Positions 17,719 to 25,384 of a stretch of DNA of 37,179 nt are shown here, one piece after another. The position numbers were made by a program, and so were the translations under genes. Where the stretch lies: positions 1 through 37,179 of the forward strand of contig CAMDLP010000029.1 of the NCBI GenBank assembly GCA_945901795.1, in the 5' to 3' direction. Under the pieces are notes generated by a model. The model searched no databases, was not told where the DNA came from, and saw only the letters and a program-made list of their open reading frames with translations. The number at the start of each line of letters is the position of its first letter. The stretch's first letter is position 1. This DNA is from Akkermansia muciniphila. GTDB lineage: Bacteria; Verrucomicrobiota; Verrucomicrobiia; Verrucomicrobiales; Akkermansiaceae.

Positions 17719-18801
17719 CTAACCGATCCGGAGCGAGAAAACCAAGGAGTCGCGCCCGCTCGCTTCGAATTGCGCGCGGCGCGAGCGCGGCAGATCCTCA
17801 ACAGTAGCGGGATCGTAACCGAGTTTCCCGGTGAAGAAATTCGCCGCCCGGTTGCTCAGCGCGAACACCCTCGGAATCCCCCGCTCGCGCGCGACCTGCT
17901 CGACGTGGCGCACCAGTTCGATGCCGTATCCCCTGCCCTCGTGCGCCTGTTTCACATACAAACAAGCGGCCTCCGCACAATCCTCCTCGCGGTATTCGTG
18001 CAAGGCCACGCAGCCGACGACGTTGTCGTCGATGGCCATCACGTAAAAATCCCCGATCCGCGACTGGATGTCCTCGTAGGTCCGCTCCACAAGTTTCGTC
18101 CGGCGGACCGAGCGGCCGATCATTCCCAGCAGCTCGGGAATATCCTCCTCGCGCAGCTTGCGGATCAAGCGGTAGCTGTCGGCGTGGACCATGGTGCCGA
18201 CACCTTCGTTAGAGAAAAGTTCGTCCACCAGCACGCCCTGCTGGCGGCCGTTGAGGACATGCACCCGCGGCACGCCGCGATTGCAAGCAGCGGCCGCCGC
18301 CCGCAGCAGCGCGGCTCCGGCCGGATCGGTGCGGCAGGCGAGCGCCTCCGCGTCCGCCGCGCGGATGGCGTGGGCTGGCGCGCCGTCGATGAGAATGGCC
18401 TCTTCTAGCAGCGTGATGATCTTGGCCACGCCGATTCCCTTGGCGAAGTCCACCACCGGAATATCCAGCGGCCCGGTCGCCGAGGCGTCGATGACTGCGG
18501 ACTGGCCGCGGCCGAGAATTTCCAGAACCTCGCGCACCGCCAGCGGGTCCGTGATCGGCCGGGAAACACGGGCGGCCATGATTTCGCACTCCAGCGTCCA
18601 ATCGTAGAGATCCTTCAAATCGCCGCCGAGCACGCCGAGCACCAGCTTCACGCCGAGGTCTTCCAGGACCGCCAGATCCAGCAAGGTTTCCGCCACCGCC
18701 GGCTCCGGCAACAGCCCGGCCTCGATGAGCACGAAAAACACCTTCCCGCGGAATTGAGGAATATACTGGAGGACCTCCCGAACGTCACTTTGCTGCGCCA
18801 C
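17719..18801 (-). CDS. argA: N-acetylglutamate synthase (ArgA type)
   Basis: This 360-residue protein has the ArgA layout: an N-terminal amino-acid-kinase-like domain followed by a GNAT acetyltransferase domain. The start, LQYIPQFRGKVFFVLIEAG, resembles the opening of NAG kinase/synthase proteins. The linker has RVHVLNGRQQGVLVDELF and then EGVGTMVHADSYRLIRKL. The GNAT part (about 215-360) has the acetyl-CoA loop region VKQAHEGRGYGIELVRHVEQ and FALSNRAANFFTGKLGY. The enzyme makes N-acetylglutamate from glutamate and acetyl-CoA, the first step of arginine synthesis, and the kinase-like domain usually senses arginine. At 360 residues it is shorter than E. coli ArgA (443), the reduction being in the kinase-like part. 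The start is GTG, preceded by AGGAAAAGG, one of the few clear ribosome-binding sites here. Confidence 0.85.
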   Translation of the reverse strand: MAQQSDVREVLQYIPQFRGKVFFVLIEAGLLPEPAVAETLLDLAVLEDLGVKLVLGVLGGDLKDLYDWTLECEIMAARVSRPITDPLAVREVLEILGRGQSAVIDASATGPLDIPVVDFAKGIGVAKIITLLEEAILIDGAPAHAIRAADAEALACRTDPAGAALLRAAAAACNRGVPRVHVLNGRQQGVLVDELFSNEGVGTMVHADSYRLIRKLREEDIPELLGMIGRSVRRTKLVERTYEDIQSRIGDFYVMAIDDNVVGCVALHEYREEDCAEAACLYVKQAHEGRGYGIELVRHVEQVARERGIPRVFALSNRAANFFTGKLGYDPATVEDLPRSRRAQFEASGRDSLVFSLRIG

Positions 18802-18846
18802 GGCCTTTTCCTACCAAACTCCGCCCGCCCCGCAAGCGCGGATCAA

Positions 18847-18916
18847 GTGACACACGCATTCCTGCCTGTTCTTTCGGTGGCTTCGGATGAAGAACAGGCA
18901 GGAATGCCTGTGTCAC
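18847..18916. repeat. 70-bp palindromic repeat element
   Basis: Left arm 18847-18873 and right arm 18890-18916 are inverted 27-mers with one mismatch, separated by 16 bp. The outer ends are GTGACACA and TGTGTCAC, and the inner arm contains ACAGGCAGGAATG. It sits two bases past the mnmA stop, in the gap upstream of argA. The form (long perfect arms, small loop, intergenic) fits a REP/MITE-like dispersed element. It would also fold as a strong hairpin in mRNA and could protect or end the mnmA transcript. Confidence 0.75.
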
Positions 18917-18918
18917 GC

Positions 18919-19998
18919 TCACTCCACGGTTTCGAAAACCCCGCCGCCTAGCAGGCGGCCGCCTTCGTAGAGCGCGCAGATCTGGCCGGGGGCGATGGCG
19001 CGTTGCGGACGTTGGAATTTCAGGTGAATCTTCCCGTCGGCGAGCGGCTCTAACGTGGCTGGCTCGGCTTTGGCGCGGTAGCGCGGTTGGGCGTCGATCA
19101 GGCGGCGGGTGTCGAACGGTTCGTTGAGCGCGGTGAGCGTGCCGACGGTGCATCCGGTGGCGTAAAGCCCCGTGGATTCCGGGGTGTCCCAGCCGACGAT
19201 GAGGCGGTTTTTCGCAGGGTCCTTGCCGACGACCACGTAGGCCATGCCGTCGCGCGGCGAGGCGACGCCGTGGCCTTTCCGCTGGCCGAGCGTGTAGAGG
19301 TGCAGCCCGCGATGCTCACCGAGCACCTTGCCGGATAGATCCACGATTTCGCCCGGCGTGTCGGCGACGTAGTGGCGGAGGAAATCACTCATTTTCACCT
19401 GGCCAAGGAAGCAGATTCCCTGACTGTCTTTTTTCTCCGCCACCGGCAGATTGAAGCGGCGGGCGACTTCGCGGACTTCCGGCTTGAGCATTTCCCCGGT
19501 CGGGAAAAGCGCGTGTGCCGCCTGGTGCTGGGTCATCAGCGAGAGGAAATAACTCTGATCCTTGTTAGGATCCGCGCCGCGGAGGATCGCGGCTGAGCCG
19601 TCGCTCAAGGTCCGCCGGCGGGCGTAGTGGCCGGTCGCCACGTGCTCGAATCCTTGCGAGAGCGCGTAGTCAAGGAAGACGCCGAATTTCATCTCGCGGT
19701 TGCACCACACATCGGGATTCGGCGTGATGCCGGAGCGGTAGCCTTCAATCAGATACTCCACGATCCGGTCGCGATACGAGTCGATGAGGTCGATGACGCG
19801 GAACTCGATGCCCAGCGATTTCGCGACCGCGCGGGCGTCCTCGATGTCCTGCTCCCACGGGCAATCTCCCGGAATCCCCTCGTCGTTGATCCAGTTCTTC
19901 ATGTAGCCCGCCGCCACCTCGTGGCCCTGCTCCACGAGCAGCGCCGCCGCCACCGCGCTGTCCACTCCGCCGGAGAGTCCTACCAACACCTTCGCCAT
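18919..19998 (-). CDS. mnmA: tRNA-specific 2-thiouridylase MnmA
   Basis: This 359-residue cytoplasmic enzyme thiolates uridine 34 of Lys, Glu and Gln tRNAs. The PP-loop that adenylates the uridine is SGGVDS at residues 9-14. The two catalytic cysteines are C99 in NPDVWCNREMKF and C196 in DSQGICFLG. ATGHYAR and the KDQSYFLS block are also present, and the C-terminal beta-barrel region ends with GGGVFETVE. All expected motifs are there and the length is normal. The frame is open upstream for another 40 codons, but that stretch translates the long inverted repeat at 20010-20097, so I start at MAKVLVGLSGGVD. It is divergent from yicC, and the repeat occupies the shared promoter region. Confidence 0.93.
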   Translation of the reverse strand: MAKVLVGLSGGVDSAVAAALLVEQGHEVAAGYMKNWINDEGIPGDCPWEQDIEDARAVAKSLGIEFRVIDLIDSYRDRIVEYLIEGYRSGITPNPDVWCNREMKFGVFLDYALSQGFEHVATGHYARRRTLSDGSAAILRGADPNKDQSYFLSLMTQHQAAHALFPTGEMLKPEVREVARRFNLPVAEKKDSQGICFLGQVKMSDFLRHYVADTPGEIVDLSGKVLGEHRGLHLYTLGQRKGHGVASPRDGMAYVVVGKDPAKNRLIVGWDTPESTGLYATGCTVGTLTALNEPFDTRRLIDAQPRYRAKAEPATLEPLADGKIHLKFQRPQRAIAPGQICALYEGGRLLGGGVFETVE

Positions 19999-20009
19999 GC
20001 GGGAGCGTC

Positions 20010-20097
20010 GAACATCGAACATCGAACGTCCAACATCGATCGTTGAATGGACGAAAAATTTCCAGCTTCGATGTTGGACGTTCGATGTTCGATGTTC
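20010..20097. repeat. 30-bp perfect inverted repeat between mnmA and yicC
   Basis: A 30-bp arm at 20010-20039 is repeated as its exact reverse complement at 20068-20097, with 28 bp between. The arm is built from the short unit CGAACAT with small variations. Both neighbouring reading frames stay open through it, which produces false N-terminal extensions with DVGRSMFDV-like residues. Such units occur as dispersed repeats in related genomes, as I recall. Here it fills the whole divergent promoter region of two housekeeping genes. Confidence 0.9.
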
Positions 20098-20108
20098 ATC
20101 CTCCGGCC

Positions 20109-20984
20109 ATGCATTCAATGACAGGATTCGGCCGCGGCTCGGCGGCGACCGCCGTGTGGCAGGCCACCGTGGAAATCAGCGCCGTCAACCGCAAGCAGGC
20201 TGAAGTGGTCGTGCAAGCGCCCCGCGAGCTCAACGAACTCGACGCCCGCATCCGCCAGGCCGTGCTCGCCACGGTCTCCCGCGGCCGCATCCAGGTCGCT
20301 ATCAATCTGGAGCGCGCCCACACCGCTCTCGCCGATTTCCGCATCGACCCCGCGCTGGCCCAGTCCTTCGCCGCCGCCTTCACCGCCTTGAGCGAGGCCA
20401 TCGGCCACCCGGTGGTTCCCGCCGCGGCCGACTACCTCCGCCAGCCCGGCCTGCTCACGATGGGCAGCGGTGAAATCGATGCCCAAGTCGCGTGGCACGC
20501 CATCGAGCCTGCTCTAACCGATGCCCTCGCCCAGCTCGCCGCGATGCGTTCCAGCGAGGGCGAGCACCTCAAGACCGACTTCATCGCCCGCCTCGCCACG
20601 CTCGTTTCCTTCTCCCGAAAAATCGCCGCCGAGGCCCCCGGCCGGCCGGTCCGCCAGCGCGAACTGCTCGCCAAGCGCCTGCGCGACGCCGGCCTGGAAC
20701 TCGATCCCGCCGACGAGCGCGTCGCCAAGGAAATCGCGCTCTTCGCCGACCGCTGCGACGTCAGCGAGGAAATCACCCGGCTCGACTCGCACTTCGCGAA
20801 ATTCCGCGAATACCTCGACGCCGCCGAACCGCCCGGCCGAGCGCTGGATTTCCTCTGTCAGGAACTCTTCCGCGAGTTCAACACCATCGGCTCCAAGGCG
20901 AACGACGCGTCGATCGCGCAGACCATCGTCGAGGCGAAAACTGAGTTAGAAAAAATCCGCGAGCAGGTGCAGAACATCGAGTGA
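20109..20984 (+). CDS. yicC: YicC/YloC-family endoribonuclease
   Basis: This 291-residue protein belongs to the conserved YicC family, recently described as endoribonucleases that act on small RNAs and mRNA. The start MHSMTGFGRG is the family signature. Conserved internal blocks follow: EISAVNRKQAEVVVQAPREL, RGRIQVAINLE, and the C-terminal ITRLDSHFAKFREYLD, GRALDFLCQELFREFNTIGSKAND and IVEAKTELEKIREQVQNIE. The last segment is the most conserved part of the family. The usual length is about 287-295, so it is complete. An upstream extension of 22 codons encoded by the inverted repeat was rejected. The family often precedes gmk; here the next gene is a convergent penicillin-binding protein instead. 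Confidence 0.9.
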   Translation: MHSMTGFGRGSAATAVWQATVEISAVNRKQAEVVVQAPRELNELDARIRQAVLATVSRGRIQVAINLERAHTALADFRIDPALAQSFAAAFTALSEAIGHPVVPAAADYLRQPGLLTMGSGEIDAQVAWHAIEPALTDALAQLAAMRSSEGEHLKTDFIARLATLVSFSRKIAAEAPGRPVRQRELLAKRLRDAGLELDPADERVAKEIALFADRCDVSEEITRLDSHFAKFREYLDAAEPPGRALDFLCQELFREFNTIGSKANDASIAQTIVEAKTELEKIREQVQNIE

Positions 20985-21011
20985 TCGACGCCGCAGCCGA
21001 CGCGTTTGGAC

Positions 21012-21056
21012 TCCGGGCCAGACGCCCGGACCACGATCTGGAGCGAGACGCTCCAG
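21012..21056. terminator. Twin hairpins between convergent yicC and mrdA
   Basis: Two hairpins lie in tandem. TCCGGGC (21012-21018) pairs with GCCCGGA (21024-21030), and CTGGAGC (21038-21044) pairs with GCTCCAG (21050-21056). Both have five-base loops ending GAC (CAGAC and GAGAC). There is no long T-run, so classical intrinsic termination is uncertain. Position between two convergent stops suggests a bidirectional end or a dispersed hairpin repeat. Confidence 0.45.
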
Positions 21057-21065
21057 CTGCTTTGA

Positions 21066-23153
21066 TCAAGGCTCCTCGACGCCTTCCTCGATCACCTCGT
21101 CATCCCTAACCGGGATCGCGCGGATGGGTCGCGGGCTTTCCAACTCTTCCCCGCCCGCATCGAGCGGCTCGACGGGAAGCGCTTTCAGCGGACCTTCGAC
21201 CGGAGTCGCTGCGGGCGGCGTGGGATTGTCAGGATCATTTGGTAGCACCTCACCCGCGGGGGCCGGCGTGCCCTCCGGCATCACGATCAAGGCCTTCTTC
21301 GGCGGCGCGATGTCGTCCTTGATGTCTTCCTCGATGCCTTCGAAAAACTTGCGAACCATCGGCGCCGCCATCCGTCCACCGGAAACCTTCTCGCCGGGGC
21401 GACCTTCGTAGAGCACCGCGAATGAGTAGCGCGGATTGTCTTGGGGTAGAAATCCGGCGAACCACGCGAGGCGCTGTTGCTTGACGGGCGGTCCCCATTG
21501 GGCGGTTCCGGTTTTCCCGCAGAGAGTGGTGTAACTGAGGCCCGCGCCGTGACCGGTGCCGCCGTCGCCGTTGACCACGTCGCTCATGCCCTGGCGGACG
21601 ATTTCCACAGCTTTATGATCGACCCCGAGCCAAGTCTTCCGCTCGGGGACCGCCGCTTGGACCACGCGGCCGCGGGTGTCCTGCGTCTGGCGGATCAGGT
21701 GAAGCTTCGGCAAAGCACCACCGTTAGCGATCCCGGCCATCGCCTGTGCGACTTGCAGCGGCGAGGCGAGCAAACTTCCTTGGCCGATGGATAGATTCGC
21801 CGTGTCGCCGTTGAGAATCCGGCGCTTTTCATGCTTGAGCATCCACTCGTCGCTGGGGACGAGACCGGGGCTTTCGCCGATGAGCGGAAGCCCGCTGCGC
21901 TCGCCGAAACCCAGACGGCGGGCAAGTCCGAGAAAAGCCGACGGCCCGACGTCGATGCCAACCTGATAGAACCAGGTATTGCACGAGCGGGCGAGCGCGC
22001 GCTTCACGTTGATCGAGCCCTCGGGGTTTTTATTCCAGTTGTTGAACGTCGCGTTGCCAATGTTGATGGAGGCGGCGCAGTAAATTTCCGAGTTCTCCGT
22101 CACCTTGCCGTTGTTGAGCGCGGCGAGCGCGACGATGGGCTTGAAGGACGAGGCCGGCGGATAGGCGGACTGGAACGCGCGGCCGAAAAGCGGCTGCGAA
22201 GGATCGGCTTCGAGGGCTTTGAAATCCGTCTCGTTGATGCCGGGGATGAAATTGTTCAGGTCGAACGACGGCCGCGAAGCCATCACCAGCACCTCGCCGG
22301 TCACCGCGTCGAGGACCACGAAAGCACCGCGGCGGCAGCCTTTGAGCAGCGTTTCCTCGGCGAGTTTCTGCCACTTGAGATTGAGGGTGGTGACGAGGGT
22401 TCCGCCGGGGCGCGGGCGCTTGACCTGTTCTTCGAGCAGCTTGTTGCCGCTCTCGTCGAAGAGTAGCCGCTTCATGCCGGGCTCGCCCGTTAGCTGGGTG
22501 TTGAAAAGTTTCTCCAGCCCCGAGCGGCCCTCGGATTCCTCCCACAGCGGCTCGTTGAAATTGATCGGGCCGGTGGGCAGTTTCCCGACGCTGCCGGAAT
22601 AACCGATGATGTGCGACGCGAGCCCGCCCTCCGGATAGAAACGCCGGTAGATCGGATGCAGGACTAGGCCGGACGTGAGTTTCGTCTCGATGTCGCGGGC
22701 CTCTTGCTCGCCAATCTCGCCGATCTGGCCGGTCACCAGCAAGGGCAACCAGCGGCGGTGCCGGTAGTGGTCGAAGAGTTCGTCGTCGGACTTCGGCACC
22801 TGGTTTTTGACCAGCAGTTGGAGCGAATCGAGCCGGGCGCGGGCCCAGTTGATGACGAAATCGCGGTCGGCGTTTTCAAACTGCCGGAACTGCAGAGCGA
22901 CTTGATAGGCAACCCGGTTCTGGGCGATCGGCGCGCCGTTGCGGTCCACGATCTGGCCGCGCGGCGCGGGGATTTTGAGGGTGATGGCGCGGGCGTCCTT
23001 GCGGGTGCTGATGGCGCCGTCCGCCGCGCCGCGGGCGACGGGCTCCTCGGCCGGGGCCGGTGTTTGCGGCGCGGCCAGATTCTGGGCGGAAACCGGCACT
23101 GCCGCGAGACACAGGACCAAGGAAAGTCGAAAGAGGAACGAGGTGCTCACCAT
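21066..23153 (-). CDS. mrdA: Penicillin-binding protein 2 (peptidoglycan transpeptidase)
   Basis: This 695-residue class B penicillin-binding protein cross-links peptidoglycan during cell elongation. An N-terminal hydrophobic segment (SFLFRLSLVLCLAAVPVSAQ) anchors or exports it. The dimerisation domain begins IPAPRGQIVDRNGAPIAQNR. The transpeptidase domain has all three motifs: S335-S-F-K338 in YPPASSFKP, SCN in ARSCNTWFYQVG, and K547-T-G in CGKTGTAQWG. The LNLKWQKLAEETL and ASRPSFDLNNFIPG blocks are PBP2-like rather than PBP3-like. The last 90 residues form a proline/glutamate-rich tail not found in E. coli PBP2, probably disordered. No rodA, mreC or mreD is adjacent, so it sits outside the usual elongasome cluster. 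The symbol is by family; an FtsI-like role is less likely. Confidence 0.87.
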   Translation of the reverse strand: MVSTSFLFRLSLVLCLAAVPVSAQNLAAPQTPAPAEEPVARGAADGAISTRKDARAITLKIPAPRGQIVDRNGAPIAQNRVAYQVALQFRQFENADRDFVINWARARLDSLQLLVKNQVPKSDDELFDHYRHRRWLPLLVTGQIGEIGEQEARDIETKLTSGLVLHPIYRRFYPEGGLASHIIGYSGSVGKLPTGPINFNEPLWEESEGRSGLEKLFNTQLTGEPGMKRLLFDESGNKLLEEQVKRPRPGGTLVTTLNLKWQKLAEETLLKGCRRGAFVVLDAVTGEVLVMASRPSFDLNNFIPGINETDFKALEADPSQPLFGRAFQSAYPPASSFKPIVALAALNNGKVTENSEIYCAASINIGNATFNNWNKNPEGSINVKRALARSCNTWFYQVGIDVGPSAFLGLARRLGFGERSGLPLIGESPGLVPSDEWMLKHEKRRILNGDTANLSIGQGSLLASPLQVAQAMAGIANGGALPKLHLIRQTQDTRGRVVQAAVPERKTWLGVDHKAVEIVRQGMSDVVNGDGGTGHGAGLSYTTLCGKTGTAQWGPPVKQQRLAWFAGFLPQDNPRYSFAVLYEGRPGEKVSGGRMAAPMVRKFFEGIEEDIKDDIAPPKKALIVMPEGTPAPAGEVLPNDPDNPTPPAATPVEGPLKALPVEPLDAGGEELESPRPIRAIPVRDDEVIEEGVEEP

Positions 23154-23259
23154 GGGGATTTGCGGAGGCTAGGCGCGGATACCGTTCAAGGCAACGCTCA
23201 ATCCCAAGCCGGGCAGGCACCCGAGGAGCGCCGCTCTTGTCGGCAGCCGAACGGCGTGC

Positions 23260-24528
23260 ATGATCAGCGCAATGAGCGATTGGAATTTCATGGCGGTGAT
23301 CATCTTGGTGGGGCTTTTCATGCTCTGGAAACTCGAATTCGCCGCGACATTGATGAATCTGAAGGCTTTCCCGACTGCGGTGCCGAAAGTGCTCGCAGAC
23401 CTGATGGATGCCGAAAAACTCGACAAGGCGCGCGACTACCTGCTGATCAACGCCCGCTTCGGCATCCTCCAATCCACCGTCTCGCTGGTCGTTTTACTGG
23501 TGTTCTGGTCGCTCGGCGGCTTCGGTTGGCTCGACGGTTTGGCGCGGTCGTTCGCGACGTCGCCGGTGGTCGCCGGACTGGTTTTCCTGTCGCTGCTGAT
23601 GCTCGGACAGAGCGTAATCTCGCTGCCGTTCTCGGTGTATGACACCTTCGTGATCGAGCAGAAATTCGGCTTTAACCGCTCGACGCCCGCCACCTTTATC
23701 ATGGACCGGCTCAAGGGATTGCTGCTCGGCGCGATCATCGGCCTGCCGCTGGCGGCCGCGGTTTTGTGGATCTTCGGCAACGTCGAAAATGCCTGGCTGT
23801 GGGCCTGGGCGGTGGTGACCATTTTCCAATTGATCCTCACCTACCTCGCGCCGTCGCTGATCATGCCGCTGTTCAACAAGTTCACGCCGATGCCCGAGGG
23901 CGAGCTGAAGCATGAAATCGAAGCGCTCGGCACGCGCTGCGATTTCCCCCTCACCGGCGTTTTCGTGATGGACGGCTCGAAGCGCTCGACCAAGGCGAAC
24001 GCATTCTTCACCGGCCTCGGCAAGCGCAAAAAAATCGCGCTCTTCGACACGCTCGTCGAGAAGAGCAGCACGCCAGAACTGCTCGGCGTGCTCGCCCATG
24101 AAATCGGCCATTTCCGCTGCGGCCACATCAAGCAGCGGCTCTTCGTGGGGATCCTCCAGACGGCGGTGATTTTCTATCTGCTCGGCCTCGCCACCGATCG
24201 GGATGGTCAATTCGCCCGACTGCTGTTCGACGCGTTCGGGGTGAAGGAAATCTCGCCGCACGTCGGGCTGGTGCTTTTCAGCATCCTGCTGGAGCCGGTG
24301 AGCAAGCTGCTCGGAGTCCTCGCCAACGCCTGGTCGCGCCGCCACGAATTCGAGGCCGACGCCTACGCCGCCAAAGTCACCGGCGATGGAGCAGCGCTCG
24401 GCGAAGCCTTGAAAAAGATGACCAGCGACCACCTTTCCCACCCATCCCCCGCCGCGCTGCGCGTCTGGCTCGACTACTCGCACCCGCCGCTGGTGCAGCG
24501 GTTGGAAGCTCTGCGCAACGCGAACTAA
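23260..24528 (+). CDS. Ste24/CAAX-prenyl-protease-like M48 metallopeptidase
   Basis: This 422-residue integral membrane zinc protease of family M48A resembles Ste24. The zinc site is HEIGH at residues 280-284, with the third ligand E365 in RRHEFEADAYA. Several hydrophobic segments precede the site, and a pair follows it (about residues 294-345), as in Ste24. Upstream blocks VYDTFVIEQKFGFNRST and IMPLFNKFTPMPEGEL are diagnostic of this subfamily, as is DGSKRSTKANAFFTGLGKRKKIALFDTL. Bacterial members have no prenylated substrates and are thought to take part in membrane protein quality control. ATG 23260 gives MISAMSDWNF; ATG 23272 is an alternative start four residues later. It is divergent from mrdA with a 106-bp gap. 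Confidence 0.9.
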   Translation: MISAMSDWNFMAVIILVGLFMLWKLEFAATLMNLKAFPTAVPKVLADLMDAEKLDKARDYLLINARFGILQSTVSLVVLLVFWSLGGFGWLDGLARSFATSPVVAGLVFLSLLMLGQSVISLPFSVYDTFVIEQKFGFNRSTPATFIMDRLKGLLLGAIIGLPLAAAVLWIFGNVENAWLWAWAVVTIFQLILTYLAPSLIMPLFNKFTPMPEGELKHEIEALGTRCDFPLTGVFVMDGSKRSTKANAFFTGLGKRKKIALFDTLVEKSSTPELLGVLAHEIGHFRCGHIKQRLFVGILQTAVIFYLLGLATDRDGQFARLLFDAFGVKEISPHVGLVLFSILLEPVSKLLGVLANAWSRRHEFEADAYAAKVTGDGAALGEALKKMTSDHLSHPSPAALRVWLDYSHPPLVQRLEALRNAN

Positions 24529-24550
24529 ACAGCGTCTCTTCAACAAGGAA

Positions 24551-24571
24551 GGGCGGCATCTGAGACCGCCC
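24551..24571 (+). terminator. Possible terminator hairpin after M48 protease
   Basis: GGGCGG (24551-24556) pairs with CCGCCC (24566-24571) around a nine-base loop, about 20 bp after the protease stop. No T-run follows, so intrinsic termination is only possible. Confidence 0.35.
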
Positions 24572-24702
24572 ACGTCCCCGTCGCCTAACACGCAGTGTTT
24601 TCGCCGTGATTCTTTATCCATTCGTAAGGTCCTATTCGGTGCCGCGGACCACATCGACCTCGAACGTGTGCCTGTCGGATCGGAATCCTCATGCCTGAAA
24701 AG

Positions 24703-24716
24703 TGTTCGCTTGAACA
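24703..24716. promoter_or_regulatory. LexA (SOS) box upstream of imuA
   Basis: TGTTC (24703-24707), GCTT, GAACA (24712-24716) form a perfect palindrome 27 bp before the imuA start. As I recall, the LexA motif described for Verrucomicrobia is TGTTC-N4-GAACA, and imuA-imuB-dnaE2 operons are standard SOS targets in many bacteria. The match of motif, position and regulon makes LexA repression very likely. The TTGAAC inside the box could double as a -35 element, so bound LexA would block RNA polymerase. Confidence 0.85.
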
Positions 24717-24743
24717 TTCTGAAGATGCTCTTACGGTCCCGCC

Positions 24744-25379
24744 ATGGCCTCGCCGGCGGTGGAAATTTTACGACAACAATTGCGCGACAAGTTCCCGCAA
24801 GCGCATGGCTTGCGGCCGGAACCCGAGCTGCTTGCGCCGCAGGGAAAACCCTTCCGCGCCGAGGTTTTTCCCCTTGGAGCCATCTCGGAAGTCGTGCCAG
24901 CGGGACCCGGCGCGGGCATCGCTCTGCTGGTGGCCGGACTCCTTGGCGAGCCTGTGGAAACGAGCCCGCACCCGGAGCTGGTGCTCGTCGATGGCGCGGA
25001 CGCCTTCGATCCCGGTTCCTTCACCGGCGCGGCTTGCTCGAAGCTGTTATGGGTCCGCTGCGGCTCGGCGCTGGACATGCTCAAGGCGGCGGATTGGGTC
25101 GTCCATGATGGAAACGTGCCGTTCGTGCTGCTGGATGCGACCGGCGTGGCGCGCCGCGATCTCAACTCGCTTCCCGCGGCGGCCTGGTGGCGGCTGAAAC
25201 AAACCGTCGAGCGCACCGGCGGGCGGCTGGTCGTGCTGGCTCCCTTCCCGCTGGTGCCGTGCGCGAGCCTGCGGCTGTCGCTCTCAGCCGGGCTTTCGCT
25301 GGACGATTTCGACCGCCCGCGCGACGAGCTGCTAGATCGCCTGCAGGCCATCCCGGAAAAAATCCGCCGCGCCACCTGA
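24744..25379 (+). CDS. imuA: ImuA, RecA-like SOS mutagenesis protein
   Basis: This 211-residue protein is the first gene of the SOS translesion operon. It has the weak RecA/SulA-like pattern of ImuA: a start VEILRQQLRDKFPQAHGL, then VFPLGAISEVVPAGPGAGIALLVAG. The glycine-containing segment replaces a proper Walker A loop. It continues with LLWVRCGSALDMLKAADWVV, VVHDGNVPFVLLDATG, and WWRLKQTVERTGGRLVVLAP. ImuA modulates RecA and helps DnaE2/ImuB carry out error-prone bypass synthesis. Homologues vary greatly in sequence, and identification depends partly on the two neighbours, imuB (five bases downstream) and dnaE2. The LexA box at 24703-24716 should control it. Confidence 0.82.
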   Translation: MASPAVEILRQQLRDKFPQAHGLRPEPELLAPQGKPFRAEVFPLGAISEVVPAGPGAGIALLVAGLLGEPVETSPHPELVLVDGADAFDPGSFTGAACSKLLWVRCGSALDMLKAADWVVHDGNVPFVLLDATGVARRDLNSLPAAAWWRLKQTVERTGGRLVVLAPFPLVPCASLRLSLSAGLSLDDFDRPRDELLDRLQAIPEKIRRAT

Positions 25380-25384
25380 CCGCC

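Noticed and set aside
23494-24717. 407-codon minus-strand frame opposite the M48 protease
   Set aside because: No recognisable domain, composition of a shadow frame, and the plus strand carries HEIGH and the other Ste24 blocks.
25187-25384. N-terminal extension of imuB overlapping imuA
   Set aside because: The extension is arginine/alanine-rich with no similarity to ImuB; the family start FAALHLPDF begins at 25385.
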